Source: Lachnospiraceae bacterium (GTDB lineage: Bacteria; Bacillota_A; Clostridia; Lachnospirales; Lachnospiraceae). From it: a stretch of DNA of 50,252 nucleotides. The first letter of the stretch is position 1, and each line of letters opens with the position of its first letter. Both the position numbers and the translations under genes were made by a program. Where the stretch lies: assembly GCA_028694115.1 (NCBI GenBank), contig JAQUUB010000026.1, positions 1 to 50,252 of the forward strand. The letters are read 5' to 3'. The notes beneath the pieces were generated by a model that did not search any database, was not told where the DNA came from, and saw only the letters and a program-made list of their open reading frames with translations. Positions 1-8,005 of this stretch are shown one piece after another.

Positions 1-42
1 GGTCAAATGAAAAACTAAATTCCAGTTTCTATTGATTTGACC
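1..42. repeat. inverted-repeat hairpin at the window edge
   Basis: GGTCAAAT (1-8) pairs with ATTTGACC (35-42), and inside it AAACT pairs with AGTTT, so the segment can fold as a nested hairpin. It overlaps the left terminal repeat of the IS30-like element. Whether it is part of the element's end or of the target is not clear because the window starts here. Confidence 0.4.
8..27 (+). repeat. left terminal inverted repeat of the IS30-like element
   Basis: tgaaaaactaaattccagtt matches the reverse complement of 1919-1938 at 18 of 20 bases, including an unbroken 12-base core taaattccagtt. Confidence 0.65.
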
Positions 43-125
43 TTGTATTTTCGATTTTAAGCAACTTTTTATAACTTAGCCTATGTAAAAGTACCTTGAA
101 AAGTGCTATAATCCGTTTTGTAAAG

Positions 126-154
126 GTTGTCTGTTTGCATAGCAAACAGACAAC
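126..154. repeat. perfect 13-bp stem, 3-base loop
   Basis: gttgtctgtttgc (126-138) is followed after ATA by its exact reverse complement (142-154). It lies inside the IS30-like element, downstream of the two minus-strand genes, where a transcription terminator is expected, but no good T-run follows on either strand. It could instead protect the element from read-through transcription or be a transposition-related structure. Confidence 0.55.
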
Positions 155-274
155 TGGAGCAGTTTGAGAAAAAATAAATTCCACCTGTCAATTTTGAAAA
201 TTATTGGATTTTGACTTGCCGGTGGTTATCTATCTGCTCATAAAATATTTAATAATTCAAAGTGTAGGTATTGA

Positions 275-442
275 TTACAGAAGACCAGCTTCTATTAGAA
301 GTCCTTCCAAGTAATCCGCATATTTTTGCCAAGTATCCGTTTCTTCATGAGATTCCTTTAAATAGCTTTCGAGGGCCTGGATATCATCAAGTGCATACTG
401 ATATTTCTGCAAGAGTTCTTCGTATGAAAGATTATTCTTCAT
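275..442 (-). CDS. small coiled-coil-like protein encoded downstream of the transposase
   Basis: This 55-residue protein starts MKNNLSYEELLQKY and is rich in Glu, Leu and Tyr, with a heptad-like pattern suggesting one helical or coiled-coil segment. Its start overlaps the end of the transposase gene by 11 bases, and a perfect AAAGGAGG (minus strand, 456-449) sits 6 bases before the ATG, inside the transposase reading frame. This favours real, translationally coupled expression over a chance frame. No enzymatic motif is visible and I do not recognise a named family. An accessory role in transposition (oligomerisation or regulation of the transposase) is an inference from position only. Confidence 0.6.
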   Translation of the reverse strand: MKNNLSYEELLQKYQYALDDIQALESYLKESHEETDTWQKYADYLEGLLIEAGLL

Positions 443-1814
443 ATGCAGCCTCCTTTGAATTGTTAGACTCAATCAATGCCGGTTTTAGCATGACTTCGTC
501 TGGGGAGACTTTTTTCAGTCCTGCTAAAAGCGGTATTCTTTTGTCTAAAAGCAGGTCTGCAAGGTCAAATGGAGTAGCACCATTTAAGCTGTCTCTTGCG
601 GTAGAATTGATATGGCTTGTCATCCGATTGATGTCTTCTTGGGTATATTTGTACATGCTTCTTCCTTTTGGAATGACGTACCGTATGTATTCGTGGTTTT
701 TTTCTAATCGTGCTTTTTGGTTGGATACATAAGGATCACAGTAGAAAACATAGGTGCGGTGTCTACCATCATCATCTGTTTCAATATCCCAGGGATTCTT
801 GAATTCTGAGCCGTTGTCCGTCAATAGGACGGGAAAATATTTACGGAACATACGAATTCCCAAAGTATCTGTGAGTGAATTGATTGCATCAATTACACAC
901 TTTTGTGTACAGGAAGGAAGTAGTATTACAAGCATTAAACTGCAACTTCGAAAAAGAAGAGTAAGAAGGCATTTTCCTGCAGCACGACCACCTTTTACAG
1001 TATCCATTTCCACTACGTCAACATCTGGATGTGCTTCCATAAATCGCTCAAAGTCAATATAGGTGCGCTTATTGCGATATACCTGTTGTAAGTTTTTAGT
1101 TGTACGTGGAGCTGACTTTTTCTTTCGCTTTTTGTATCTGACACGTCTGGGAAGATCAATGTTTCTTGCCTGAAAAATTCGTTGGTCAAGGTAATTGTAA
1201 AGTGTTCGTCTACATACAGGAATTTCATCGGCATGTACTGCAAAGATATGGCTTAATGGCTGTCCTTTGAGAATTAGAGGAGATATTAATTCATTTAGTT
1301 CTAGAAGTTCATCGGGTGTCATGTTAATTCCATCTCTACTTTTTACAAGAGTCTTTTCGTATGCAATCTGTGCAGTTTTTGCGGCATAAACAGGATGCGA
1401 CAAGGGACAATCTTTTTCAGTAACGCAACAATTACAAGCATATGGAGCATGTATGGGCTTATCACATACAAATGACATGTAGATGGAACAGAACTGAGGT
1501 GGGCGTTCGCGCCAACATCTTTTACAGATATTCTTACAATACGAAGAATGTTTGCACTCAGAAACAACAGAATCATATCCTCGGATTTCACAAGAAGTGT
1601 AGTGCTTACATTTAATGCAATGTCCAGAAGCACGTTTCCCATCGACCATTTTTACATGCTTACGTATTTCCTTTGAGATTGTAGATGGATCCTTGTGCAA
1701 TACATTTCCAATGTAACGGAAAGTACTATTTTGTAGTAGTTCTTGTTCAATATAAGTTCTGTCAGAGAAGGTTAAATGTTTTTGATTATGTATAGTATTT
1801 TTATCATTGTTCAT
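432..1814 (-). CDS. IS30-family transposase
   Basis: This 460-residue protein catalyses DDE-type transposition. The N-terminal 50 residues form an IS30-type helix-turn-helix (FSDRTYIEQELLQ, then PSTISKEIRKH) that should bind the terminal repeats. A cysteine-rich block follows (about residues 65-135, many CxxC pairs), probably metal binding, which is found in longer IS30 relatives. The C-terminal half is an integrase core: first Asp in VEMDTVKGG, second in LLTDNGSEF and Glu in LEKNHEYIR, so the catalytic triad is complete. The start has a GAAAGGAAA ribosome site. No internal stop is present, so it looks functional. It overlaps the small downstream gene. Confidence 0.93.
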   Translation of the reverse strand: MNNDKNTIHNQKHLTFSDRTYIEQELLQNSTFRYIGNVLHKDPSTISKEIRKHVKMVDGKRASGHCIKCKHYTSCEIRGYDSVVSECKHSSYCKNICKRCWRERPPQFCSIYMSFVCDKPIHAPYACNCCVTEKDCPLSHPVYAAKTAQIAYEKTLVKSRDGINMTPDELLELNELISPLILKGQPLSHIFAVHADEIPVCRRTLYNYLDQRIFQARNIDLPRRVRYKKRKKKSAPRTTKNLQQVYRNKRTYIDFERFMEAHPDVDVVEMDTVKGGRAAGKCLLTLLFRSCSLMLVILLPSCTQKCVIDAINSLTDTLGIRMFRKYFPVLLTDNGSEFKNPWDIETDDDGRHRTYVFYCDPYVSNQKARLEKNHEYIRYVIPKGRSMYKYTQEDINRMTSHINSTARDSLNGATPFDLADLLLDKRIPLLAGLKKVSPDEVMLKPALIESNNSKEAAYEE

Positions 1815-1918
1815 GGCTTTTCCTTTCTAACAGATAGATAACCATGGAATATCATAACATTAATACTATATTTTTTGTGCAGGAGTAAATTCTAGTTTAA
1901 ATAAAATTAGGAGAGGCG

Positions 1919-1938
1919 AACTGGAATTTAAATTTTCA
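1919..1938 (-). repeat. right terminal inverted repeat of the IS30-like element
   Basis: aactggaatttaaattttca is the partner of the repeat at 8-27. It lies about 105 bases upstream of the transposase start. The rest of 1815-2140 holds a degenerate copy of the same core (taaattctagtt, 1886-1897) and the promoter of the next operon. Confidence 0.65.
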
Positions 1939-2021
1939 CTTTACGATTACACATTAGTTATACATTCAAGTACGGGTTATTGATAAATAATATAAATATA
2001 TCGATAAACGATAAAAATATA

Positions 2022-2050
2022 TTGATTATTAATTTGTTGAGTAGTATAAT
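2022..2050 (+). promoter_or_regulatory. promoter of the DUF2975-HTH operon with possible operator
   Basis: TTGATT (2022-2027) and TATAAT (2045-2050) are 17 bases apart. Just upstream, 1981-2020 carries repeated TGATAA/CGATAA words including TATCG-5-CGATA, a short dyad that the HTH protein of this operon could bind. The operator role is inferred. Confidence 0.6.
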
Positions 2051-2140
2051 GACTAGAATGTAACTAATAGCAACATAGGATAGGAATCGTTTATAGGGAT
2101 TACATATATATTAGGTTAAACATCCATGGAGGATAATAGA

Positions 2141-2605
2141 ATGAATGAAGATTATAAGAAACAGACTGATTTGGCAAAGATAACAAAACTTATTTTAGAT
2201 TTTATGTTTTATAGCGGCATACTGACTTGTATGGCACTACCTTTGCTAATTGCAGCGATTGCACCATTTTATGATAAATTTAAAATATTTTATTGGCAGG
2301 CAGTCATTCTGTATTTTATTGATGGCGTGCTTGCAGTCATGCTGATTAATGAATTACGAAAAATTTTTCGAACGGTCTTAGAGGACGACTGCTTCATTGT
2401 TAAAAATGTAGATAGTCTACGGAAAATGGGGAATTATAGCTTTTCAATTATGGCTGTTTCAGCAGTGCGTATGTTTTTTTACATTACACCTGCAATCTTG
2501 GTCGTAATTTTAGTGTTTTTAGTTGCAGGATTTTTCAGTAAGGTTTTGTCACAAGTATTTGATAAGGCTGTCACATACAAACTTGAAAATGATCTAACGA
2601 TATAG
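2141..2605 (+). CDS. DUF2975 family membrane protein
   Basis: A 154-residue protein of the DUF2975 family, with about four transmembrane segments (residues near 18-40, 50-72, 95-115 and 118-140) and the family's loop LEDDCFIVKNVDSLRKMGNYSF between the second and third. The start at 2141 was chosen because GGAGG lies 8 bases upstream; an in-frame ATG at 2126 overlaps that ribosome site. It is followed after 13 bases by a small XRE regulator, the standard DUF2975/YozG arrangement in Firmicutes. The biochemical function of the family is unknown; a sensory or membrane-stress role with its regulator is an inference. Confidence 0.85.
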   Translation: MNEDYKKQTDLAKITKLILDFMFYSGILTCMALPLLIAAIAPFYDKFKIFYWQAVILYFIDGVLAVMLINELRKIFRTVLEDDCFIVKNVDSLRKMGNYSFSIMAVSAVRMFFYITPAILVVILVFLVAGFFSKVLSQVFDKAVTYKLENDLTI

Positions 2606-2618
2606 GGGGCATGTAGAT

Positions 2619-2855
2619 ATGGCAATTATAATAAATCTGGATGTCATTATGGCAAAGAGAAAGATGGGATTAACCGAACTTGCAGAGAAGGTCGACATTA
2701 CAATGGCAAACTTATCTATTCTTAAAAATAATAGGGCAAAAGCAATTCGCTTTTCGACTTTGGAGGCGATTTGTAAAGCACTTGATTGCCAGCCAGGTGA
2801 CATTTTAGAATATGAATTTGAGGATAAAAATGCAGTGCCGGAGATAGAATCATAA
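2619..2855 (+). CDS. small XRE-type transcriptional regulator (YozG-like)
   Basis: This 78-residue protein is almost entirely one Cro/C1-type helix-turn-helix (residues about 8-65). The sequence MGLTELAEKVDITMANLSILK covers the first helices, followed by IRFSTLEAICKALDCQPGDIL, the diagnostic end of the YozG-like HTH_26 family. It is co-transcribed with the DUF2975 membrane gene and probably autoregulates the operon through the dyads upstream of 2022. It has no ligand or sensor domain of its own, so the membrane partner may provide the signal; this is inferred from the conserved pairing. Confidence 0.9.
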   Translation: MAIIINLDVIMAKRKMGLTELAEKVDITMANLSILKNNRAKAIRFSTLEAICKALDCQPGDILEYEFEDKNAVPEIES

Positions 2856-2927
2856 ATCAGTAATTTTGGATCTATAGTTAGTATCAGGATTTAAAAATTT
2901 AAAAGCAGAAAACAAAGAGGTGTAAAT

Positions 2928-4469
2928 ATGATAGAACAAAATGGTATGGAAGAAGTAAAAGAAGAAGCTAAAACAGAGGTTAAAACAGAGCCAGCTATGG
3001 AAGTAGTGTTGAAGAACAAAAGCTGGGTGGAAAAGATGAATGAACATTTTGGTGCTATTGGCTTGGCAACGTTAGTTTTTGCAGTATTTTATACGTTTTG
3101 TCTGTATCAGAATCTTGTAGGAATCACATTTCCACTATTCATTGGAGGTGTTTACATCTATTTTTTATTTTGCATGAAAAAACTGGAGATCTTGATGAAA
3201 AAGGATGCATGGTTTTATATAGGAAGTTCTTTATTGTTGGGAATATCGACATTCTGCACCGACAGTTTGCCAATTCAAATATTTAATTTTATGGGAATTC
3301 TATTATTGATCTGCAGTTTTATGGTACATCAGGTATATGATGACAGAAAGTGGGACTTTTCCAAGTATTTAGGAACCGTTGCATATACTGCAATCGCTTC
3401 CATTCTACATATTTTCCAACCGTTTATTCATTTAAATCATTTTTTGAAGAAGAGAAGCAAAAAGGAAAATTCCAAAGGTAAATATGTCGTATATGGACTT
3501 ATTATTACGGTTCCGTTACTAATGATTGTTATGGGATTATTGACAAGAGCAGATATTGTATTTAATCATATATTTATAAAGGCATTTAAACAGTTGGATT
3601 TGATTGACAAGGATGTGTTTGGTGTTATTTCACTTACCATTTTTGCATTTTTTGCATCCTATTCTTTTTTGTGTTCGGTAATCAGTAAAAATTTAAGTGA
3701 AGAAATGAAAGAGAAAAGAACAGCGGAGCCTATTGTAGCAATTACCTTCACATCAGTATTGACATCAGTATATCTCGTTTTTTGCACAATTCAATTTTTT
3801 TATCTGTTTATTGGAGGGTTAAAGCTCCCTGAGGGATATTCTTATGCGGATTATGCAAGAAGTGGATATTTCCAATTGCTGTTTGTATGTTTACTGAATC
3901 TGGTTATGGTATTAATTTGTCTACATTATTTTCGGGAGCATAAAGTATTAAAAGTAATATTGACAATGATATGCGGCTGTACGTTTATTATGATTATTTC
4001 TTCTTTATACCGTATGCTTCTGTATATCAATGCCTATCAATTGACATTTACGAGAGTGCTTGTATTATGGAGTCTGCTAGTATTAATCATATTACTGATT
4101 GGTATCGTCATTTATATCTATAAAACCGAATTTTCGTTGTTTCGTTTTTGTATGATAGTTGTGTCAGTATCGTATCTGTGTTTGTCTCTCAGTCATCAGG
4201 ATTACTGGATTGCGAAGTATAATGTTACAGCTACAATGGATCATGTTACGGAAGCAGATCGGAATTACCTTTATCAATTATCAGCAGATGCAGCACCAAT
4301 TGTCCTATCCCTAGATTATAATAAGGAAGATCAAGATGATTATGCTATGAAATTCTATTTTGAGAATAGGGAGTTCTATTTAGAAAGGATACAAAGTGAG
4401 GGTAAAGAAATGAGTATCAGAAGCTTTAATCTTTCAAAGTGGATTGCTTATCGTGAGATGATAAAATAG
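2928..4469 (+). CDS. DUF4173 family polytopic membrane protein
   Basis: A 513-residue protein with a charged, Glu/Lys-rich cytoplasmic N-terminus (residues 1-35) and about ten to twelve transmembrane helices. The family signature YSYADYARSGYFQL appears near residue 303, followed by the usual helices and a soluble tail after DYWIAKYNV. DUF4173 proteins are common in Firmicutes and have no established function. A GAGGTG ribosome site precedes the ATG. It lies 72 bases after the HTH gene with no clear terminator between, so it may be part of the same transcript and under the same regulator. Confidence 0.85.
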   Translation: MIEQNGMEEVKEEAKTEVKTEPAMEVVLKNKSWVEKMNEHFGAIGLATLVFAVFYTFCLYQNLVGITFPLFIGGVYIYFLFCMKKLEILMKKDAWFYIGSSLLLGISTFCTDSLPIQIFNFMGILLLICSFMVHQVYDDRKWDFSKYLGTVAYTAIASILHIFQPFIHLNHFLKKRSKKENSKGKYVVYGLIITVPLLMIVMGLLTRADIVFNHIFIKAFKQLDLIDKDVFGVISLTIFAFFASYSFLCSVISKNLSEEMKEKRTAEPIVAITFTSVLTSVYLVFCTIQFFYLFIGGLKLPEGYSYADYARSGYFQLLFVCLLNLVMVLICLHYFREHKVLKVILTMICGCTFIMIISSLYRMLLYINAYQLTFTRVLVLWSLLVLIILLIGIVIYIYKTEFSLFRFCMIVVSVSYLCLSLSHQDYWIAKYNVTATMDHVTEADRNYLYQLSADAAPIVLSLDYNKEDQDDYAMKFYFENREFYLERIQSEGKEMSIRSFNLSKWIAYREMIK

Positions 4470-4497
4470 CTCTTTTTCCATTTCTATGGAAATGTGT

Positions 4498-4503
4498 TAT
4501 AAT
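4498..4503 (+). promoter_or_regulatory. -10 element before the TPR-trypsin gene
   Basis: A TATAAT lies about 70 bases upstream of the likely start, after a short TTTCCAT-4-ATGGAAA hairpin (4475-4492) that follows the DUF4173 stop. No convincing -35 hexamer is seen at the standard distance. Confidence 0.4.
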
Positions 4504-4535
4504 TCCATTAAATAACGCAAAGACAATTATTTGTG

Positions 4536-4575
4536 TGAGTGCATGTTAAAGCATGCGGATGGGTATTAGAATGAG
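4536..4575 (+). promoter_or_regulatory. leader hairpin shared with the sensor kinase gene
   Basis: GCATG pairs with CATGC around a six-base loop (4541-4556), followed by GATGGGTAT (4558-4566) and the start codon. Almost the same block, with a longer perfect stem, precedes the histidine kinase gene at 33206-33247. The GATGGG part acts as the only ribosome-site-like sequence for either gene. A role in translation initiation control is inferred. Confidence 0.5.
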
Positions 4576-6751
4576 CAATTACGTGTATCGACTTTTGGGG
4601 TTTCTCTTTACAATTTTTATCATCAGTGATTTAACAGGGTCATTTACCTATGCACAGGATTTAGAAAAAAAACGTGCAGAGGATGCTTTTCTTGCGGGCA
4701 ATTATAGTGAGGCACTATCGCAGTATACGGAGGATTCTGAGGAGGGGGACGAAGATTTCATGACCCTTTACGGAGAAGCCTTATGTTTATTACAGATTGG
4801 ACATCATTATCAGGCACTCGAAATACTAGAAACAATCGATGGAGATGAGACGCAGCAGGAGCTCGTTAATCAAACAATAGCGAAAGTAAAAGCACTCATG
4901 AATCAAAGGCCCAATGAAAGAAGAATCAATACTTATCGGGAAGAAATCGAGGGAGTCCCCTCATTTGATGAAGTAGAAACCATTCTTCGCAACGACCCTG
5001 ATTATCCAAAGAGTCTTTATTACCAGGGAATATTTATCAGACAGGTATTTTCTTATCCTACGTATGAAAAATGCAGTATCGAAGTATTACAGGGGCTGCA
5101 TTTTGTATATGAAGAGCTTAGTAGGAAATATCCTTCGGACCAAGCTTTTTCTGATGGTCTGATCGAAGTAAAAACAGTTCTCATGAACCGGTATTTATTG
5201 CAATCGGATTTAGAGCATGCCTCGCAAATCATAAAGGAAGGATTAGAATTAGAACCTTCCAATATCCAATTTCAAATAGGAACGTGCGAGCTCTATTATA
5301 AGCAGCAAAAATATATCGAAGTCCGTGCTTTGTGTGAGCAGTTACTAGAACATCAAATGGAAAGTGAGTCTATCTATCAATATCTATTGAGAATTGCCTT
5401 TGCAGAGCAGGATTATGAGAAGGTATTATCCATAGGAGAGGAATGCCTTAAAAAATATCCTGAGAACCTGTATGCAAAAGCATTTATGACAAATATCTAT
5501 CAAAAGCTGGGAGAAAAGGAGCTTTATCATACTTATCTTTCCGAGATAGAAACCGTCGGTGATGATGATTATAATCAAGCATGTGCTCTAGCCATTATCG
5601 GTAAAAATCGTAAAGCCATTTCAATCCTTTCAAATGCGATTCTATTGAATGATGACTATAGAGAGTATGCAAAAAATGATGAGGATTTTCAAAGGCTACA
5701 TGTGTATCCCTCTTTTCGAAAGATTGTCCAGTATGACTATATGGAGGAATTGGGTGATTATTATACGGTTGCCATGTGGATTTTTGGCGCGTTTTTTTAT
5801 GGAGTCATGTTCCTTAGAGATTATAGAAAAGAGAAACGAAGAAAAATTGTAATCAAAGACGTGACGATGTTTCTTGTCATTCTGATGGTGTGTTCTACGT
5901 TCCTGACTTCAAATGTATATGCGTTTGATTACGAACTACGGGAGGAAGAGGGTAAGGAATACTACGAAAAGCAAAGAGATTCGGATAATGGGAATTTGAT
6001 ATTTGCAGAGGATACGGTTGCATCAGAGAAAGGAGTCATTGATTTTACAGGCGAAATCAAATGGTTCTGTGAGGAAATTAGAAAAGGACAAAGAACGGTA
6101 TCCGTTTTAGAGGAAGCAAATATAGGAGCCGTGGCAGATTTAATAAAATGTGCCACCGTTAATGTACAGGCTATGTCTGGAAGTGATATCTATGGACAGG
6201 GAAGTGGAGTCATCGTTTCCTATGATGAGAAGGTGGTGCGCATTATGGGATGCCGTCATACCTTATTTACGGAATCCATGCGTGTGAAATTTGTTGATGG
6301 TACTATGGCTCCTGCAAGGATTGCAGGGCGGGCAGCTACCCATGATGTGATGGTGCTTGAGGTTTCAACGGATCAGTTAACTGAGGCTACCAAGGATGCA
6401 ATCAAGAAGGTCACAATAGACTTTTCACAAAATGCTGCTATGAAGGTAAAGGATAAGGTTTTGACAATTGGATTTATCACAGGGCAAGGACATCAGATCT
6501 ACACTGGTAAGGTCAGCAATCTCAGAAAATCTTTTTCGGATTTCAAACCAGCCTATACAAATCTCGTCCCTTATCTGTTGACCACCACCAATGCGCAGGC
6601 GGGAAGCTCAGGAGGTGGAACGTTTGATGCCTATGGAAATTTCATTGGGATTCAGGCAGGAATCGTGCTCCAAACAGGAGAACGTTATATTGTGCCACTC
6701 GATATTCTGGTGGAGGAATATGAGAAAATCGTAGGAGCAGCCCTTGAATAA
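4571..6751 (+). CDS. membrane-anchored TPR protein with C-terminal trypsin-like protease domain
   Basis: About 726 residues from the ATG at 4571 (in-frame ATGs also at 4553 and 4559). An N-terminal signal or anchor helix is followed by TPR-like helical repeats to about residue 395 (for example DAFLAGNYSEALSQY, EQDYEKVLSIGEECLKKYP). Two membrane helices follow near 400-420 and 430-455, separated by a basic loop (RDYRKEKRRK); the second looks like a signal peptide ending NVYAFDYE. The last 200 residues form a trypsin/HtrA-like domain with His563 (GCRHTLF), Asp592 (THDVMVLEV) and Ser680 (AGSSGGGTFD), a complete triad. The expected topology puts both TPRs and protease outside the cell. There is no PDZ domain. 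Substrate unknown; regulated proteolysis of a surface partner is plausible. Confidence 0.85.
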   Translation: MSNYVYRLLGFLFTIFIISDLTGSFTYAQDLEKKRAEDAFLAGNYSEALSQYTEDSEEGDEDFMTLYGEALCLLQIGHHYQALEILETIDGDETQQELVNQTIAKVKALMNQRPNERRINTYREEIEGVPSFDEVETILRNDPDYPKSLYYQGIFIRQVFSYPTYEKCSIEVLQGLHFVYEELSRKYPSDQAFSDGLIEVKTVLMNRYLLQSDLEHASQIIKEGLELEPSNIQFQIGTCELYYKQQKYIEVRALCEQLLEHQMESESIYQYLLRIAFAEQDYEKVLSIGEECLKKYPENLYAKAFMTNIYQKLGEKELYHTYLSEIETVGDDDYNQACALAIIGKNRKAISILSNAILLNDDYREYAKNDEDFQRLHVYPSFRKIVQYDYMEELGDYYTVAMWIFGAFFYGVMFLRDYRKEKRRKIVIKDVTMFLVILMVCSTFLTSNVYAFDYELREEEGKEYYEKQRDSDNGNLIFAEDTVASEKGVIDFTGEIKWFCEEIRKGQRTVSVLEEANIGAVADLIKCATVNVQAMSGSDIYGQGSGVIVSYDEKVVRIMGCRHTLFTESMRVKFVDGTMAPARIAGRAATHDVMVLEVSTDQLTEATKDAIKKVTIDFSQNAAMKVKDKVLTIGFITGQGHQIYTGKVSNLRKSFSDFKPAYTNLVPYLLTTTNAQAGSSGGGTFDAYGNFIGIQAGIVLQTGERYIVPLDILVEEYEKIVGAALE

Positions 6752-6824
6752 AGGGGGCACAAATGTTAATATGGTATGCAAAGTACTTTACCGGAATCGA
6801 TGAAAACTAAGGGAGTGAATGAAT

Positions 6825-7730
6825 ATGCCGATTAAGACACAGCATGACTTACCAGCAAGAGAAAAATTAGAAAATGAAAATATCTTTGTAATGGATGAAT
6901 ATCGCTCAATGCATCAGGATATCCGTCCTTTGAAAATAGCAATCTTAAACTTAATGCCAATTAAACAGGATACAGAATTGCAGCTCTTACGCGCTATGTC
7001 AAATACACCGCTTCAAATCGATGTGACATTTGTAGCGATTAAAAATCATGTGTCACTAAATACATCTGCCAATCATTTAAATCTATTTTATACAACTTTT
7101 GAAGAAGTAAAACAAAAACGATTTGATGGAATGATTATTACTGGAGCACCAATCGAGCATCTTGCATTTGAAGAGGTTGATTATTGGAAAGAGCTAACGG
7201 AAATCATGGAATGGACGAAGACCCATGTAACCTCCACCATGCATATCTGCTGGGGGGCACAGGCGGGACTCTACTATCACTTTGACATTGAAAAAATTCT
7301 CTTACCAGAGAAACTGTTCGGTATCTATGAGCAACGGGTACTAAATAGAAAGATCCCTCTAGTGCGTGGATTTGATGACCGCTTTGTAGCACCACATAGC
7401 CGCTACACAACGGTAGCATCCGAAGATATTTACCAGTGTAAGGATCTAACCGTATTAGCAGAATCTCAAGAAGCGGGTATTTATCTAGCACTTGCGGAAG
7501 AAGGAAAACAAATCTTTGTCATGGGTCATCCAGAATACGACCGTATTTCCCTGCATAACGAGTATATCCGCGACATAGACAAGGGACTCGACATCCAGGT
7601 TCCAAAGAACTATTATCCAGAGGATGATGCAACCAAAAAACCTGATTTGCAGTGGAGAGCACATGCAAATAGTTTGTATAGTAATTGGTTGAATTATTAT
7701 GTATATCAGGTTACGCCGTATGAATTATAA
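6825..7730 (+). CDS. metA: homoserine O-acetyltransferase (MetA family)
   Basis: MetA acylates L-homoserine in the first committed step of methionine synthesis. The 301-residue protein has the family's normal length and start ([15 protein letters not shown]). The active-site Cys142 lies in [10 protein letters not shown] and the His/Glu pair in FVMGHPEYD. Residue 111 is Glu ([12 protein letters not shown]), and in characterised MetA proteins Glu111 gives preference for acetyl-CoA whereas Gly111 goes with succinyl-CoA, so acetyl transfer is predicted. The start at 6825 is better spaced from AAGGGAG than the in-frame ATG at 6819. No SAM riboswitch or T-box is visible in the short upstream gap. 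Confidence 0.95.
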   Translation: MPIKTQHDLPAREKLENENIFVMDEYRSMHQDIRPLKIAILNLMPIKQDTELQLLRAMSNTPLQIDVTFVAIKNHVSLNTSANHLNLFYTTFEEVKQKRFDGMIITGAPIEHLAFEEVDYWKELTEIMEWTKTHVTSTMHICWGAQAGLYYHFDIEKILLPEKLFGIYEQRVLNRKIPLVRGFDDRFVAPHSRYTTVASEDIYQCKDLTVLAESQEAGIYLALAEEGKQIFVMGHPEYDRISLHNEYIRDIDKGLDIQVPKNYYPEDDATKKPDLQWRAHANSLYSNWLNYYVYQVTPYEL

Positions 7731-7801
7731 GGTGGGAGTTGGTAGTGATTAGAGGGACGCGGGATGAATTGCAGGAAAGGAATTGGAAATCTTAGATATT
7801 A

Positions 7802-7827
7802 AAGTGATGGTATGTTCTACTATCATT
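7802..7827 (+). repeat. hairpin, first of a tandem pair
   Basis: AGTGATGGT and ACTATCATT can pair around a seven-base loop. It is nearly identical to the terminator hairpin that follows 32 bases later, so the two look like a tandem duplication. It has no T-run. Confidence 0.5.
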
Positions 7828-7834
7828 ATTGAAG

Positions 7835-7864
7835 AGTGATGGTGCAAAGTACTATCACTTTTTT
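7835..7864 (+). terminator. rho-independent terminator after metA
   Basis: AGTGAT(g)GT pairs with AC(t)ATCACT and is followed directly by six T. It closes the metA transcript before the defence island. Confidence 0.8.
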
Positions 7865-7932
7865 GAGTATATGAAAAGCTATCTCATGATGATTTTGAGT
7901 GCATTACTTGCAATCACATATTTTTAGAATGT

Positions 7933-7950
7933 ATACACATTGATGTGTAT
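7933..7950. promoter_or_regulatory. palindrome ATACACAT-TG-ATGTGTAT
   Basis: Perfect 8-bp arms separated by two bases, about 15 bases upstream of the AbiE operator. It may be a second regulator site or mark the island boundary; nothing else supports either role. Confidence 0.4.
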
Positions 7951-7965
7951 ATTAATTTTTAATCA

Positions 7966-8001
7966 AATTTATCCGCAAATAATTATTTTTGCGGATAAAT
8001 T
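7966..8001. promoter_or_regulatory. AbiE operator: 14-bp inverted repeat
   Basis: aatttatccgcaaa (7966-7979) and its exact reverse complement (7988-8001) are separated by eight bases. The right arm ends five bases before the -35 hexamer. AbiEi antitoxins are known to repress their own promoter by binding inverted repeats, so this is the probable AbiEi site. Confidence 0.85.
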
Positions 8002-8005
8002 AATT

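Larger units (their letters stand above)
8..1938 (-). mobile_element. IS30-family insertion sequence
   Basis: The element is bounded by terminal inverted repeats at 8-27 and 1919-1938 that match at 18 of 20 positions. It carries a full-length IS30-family transposase on the minus strand and a second small gene downstream of it. About 1.93 kb is longer than classic IS30 (about 1.2 kb), which fits the longer, cysteine-rich transposase and the extra gene. The exact outer ends and the short target duplication typical of the family could not be fixed by eye. The transposase frame is intact, so the element may be active. Confidence 0.75.

Noticed and set aside
754..1062. Open frame on the plus strand opposite the transposase
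   Set aside because: It is antisense to conserved catalytic codons, lacks a ribosome site and has no recognisable domain.
6752..6824. Possible SAM riboswitch or T-box before metA
   Set aside because: The gap is only about 70 bases and shows none of the conserved elements or a terminator.
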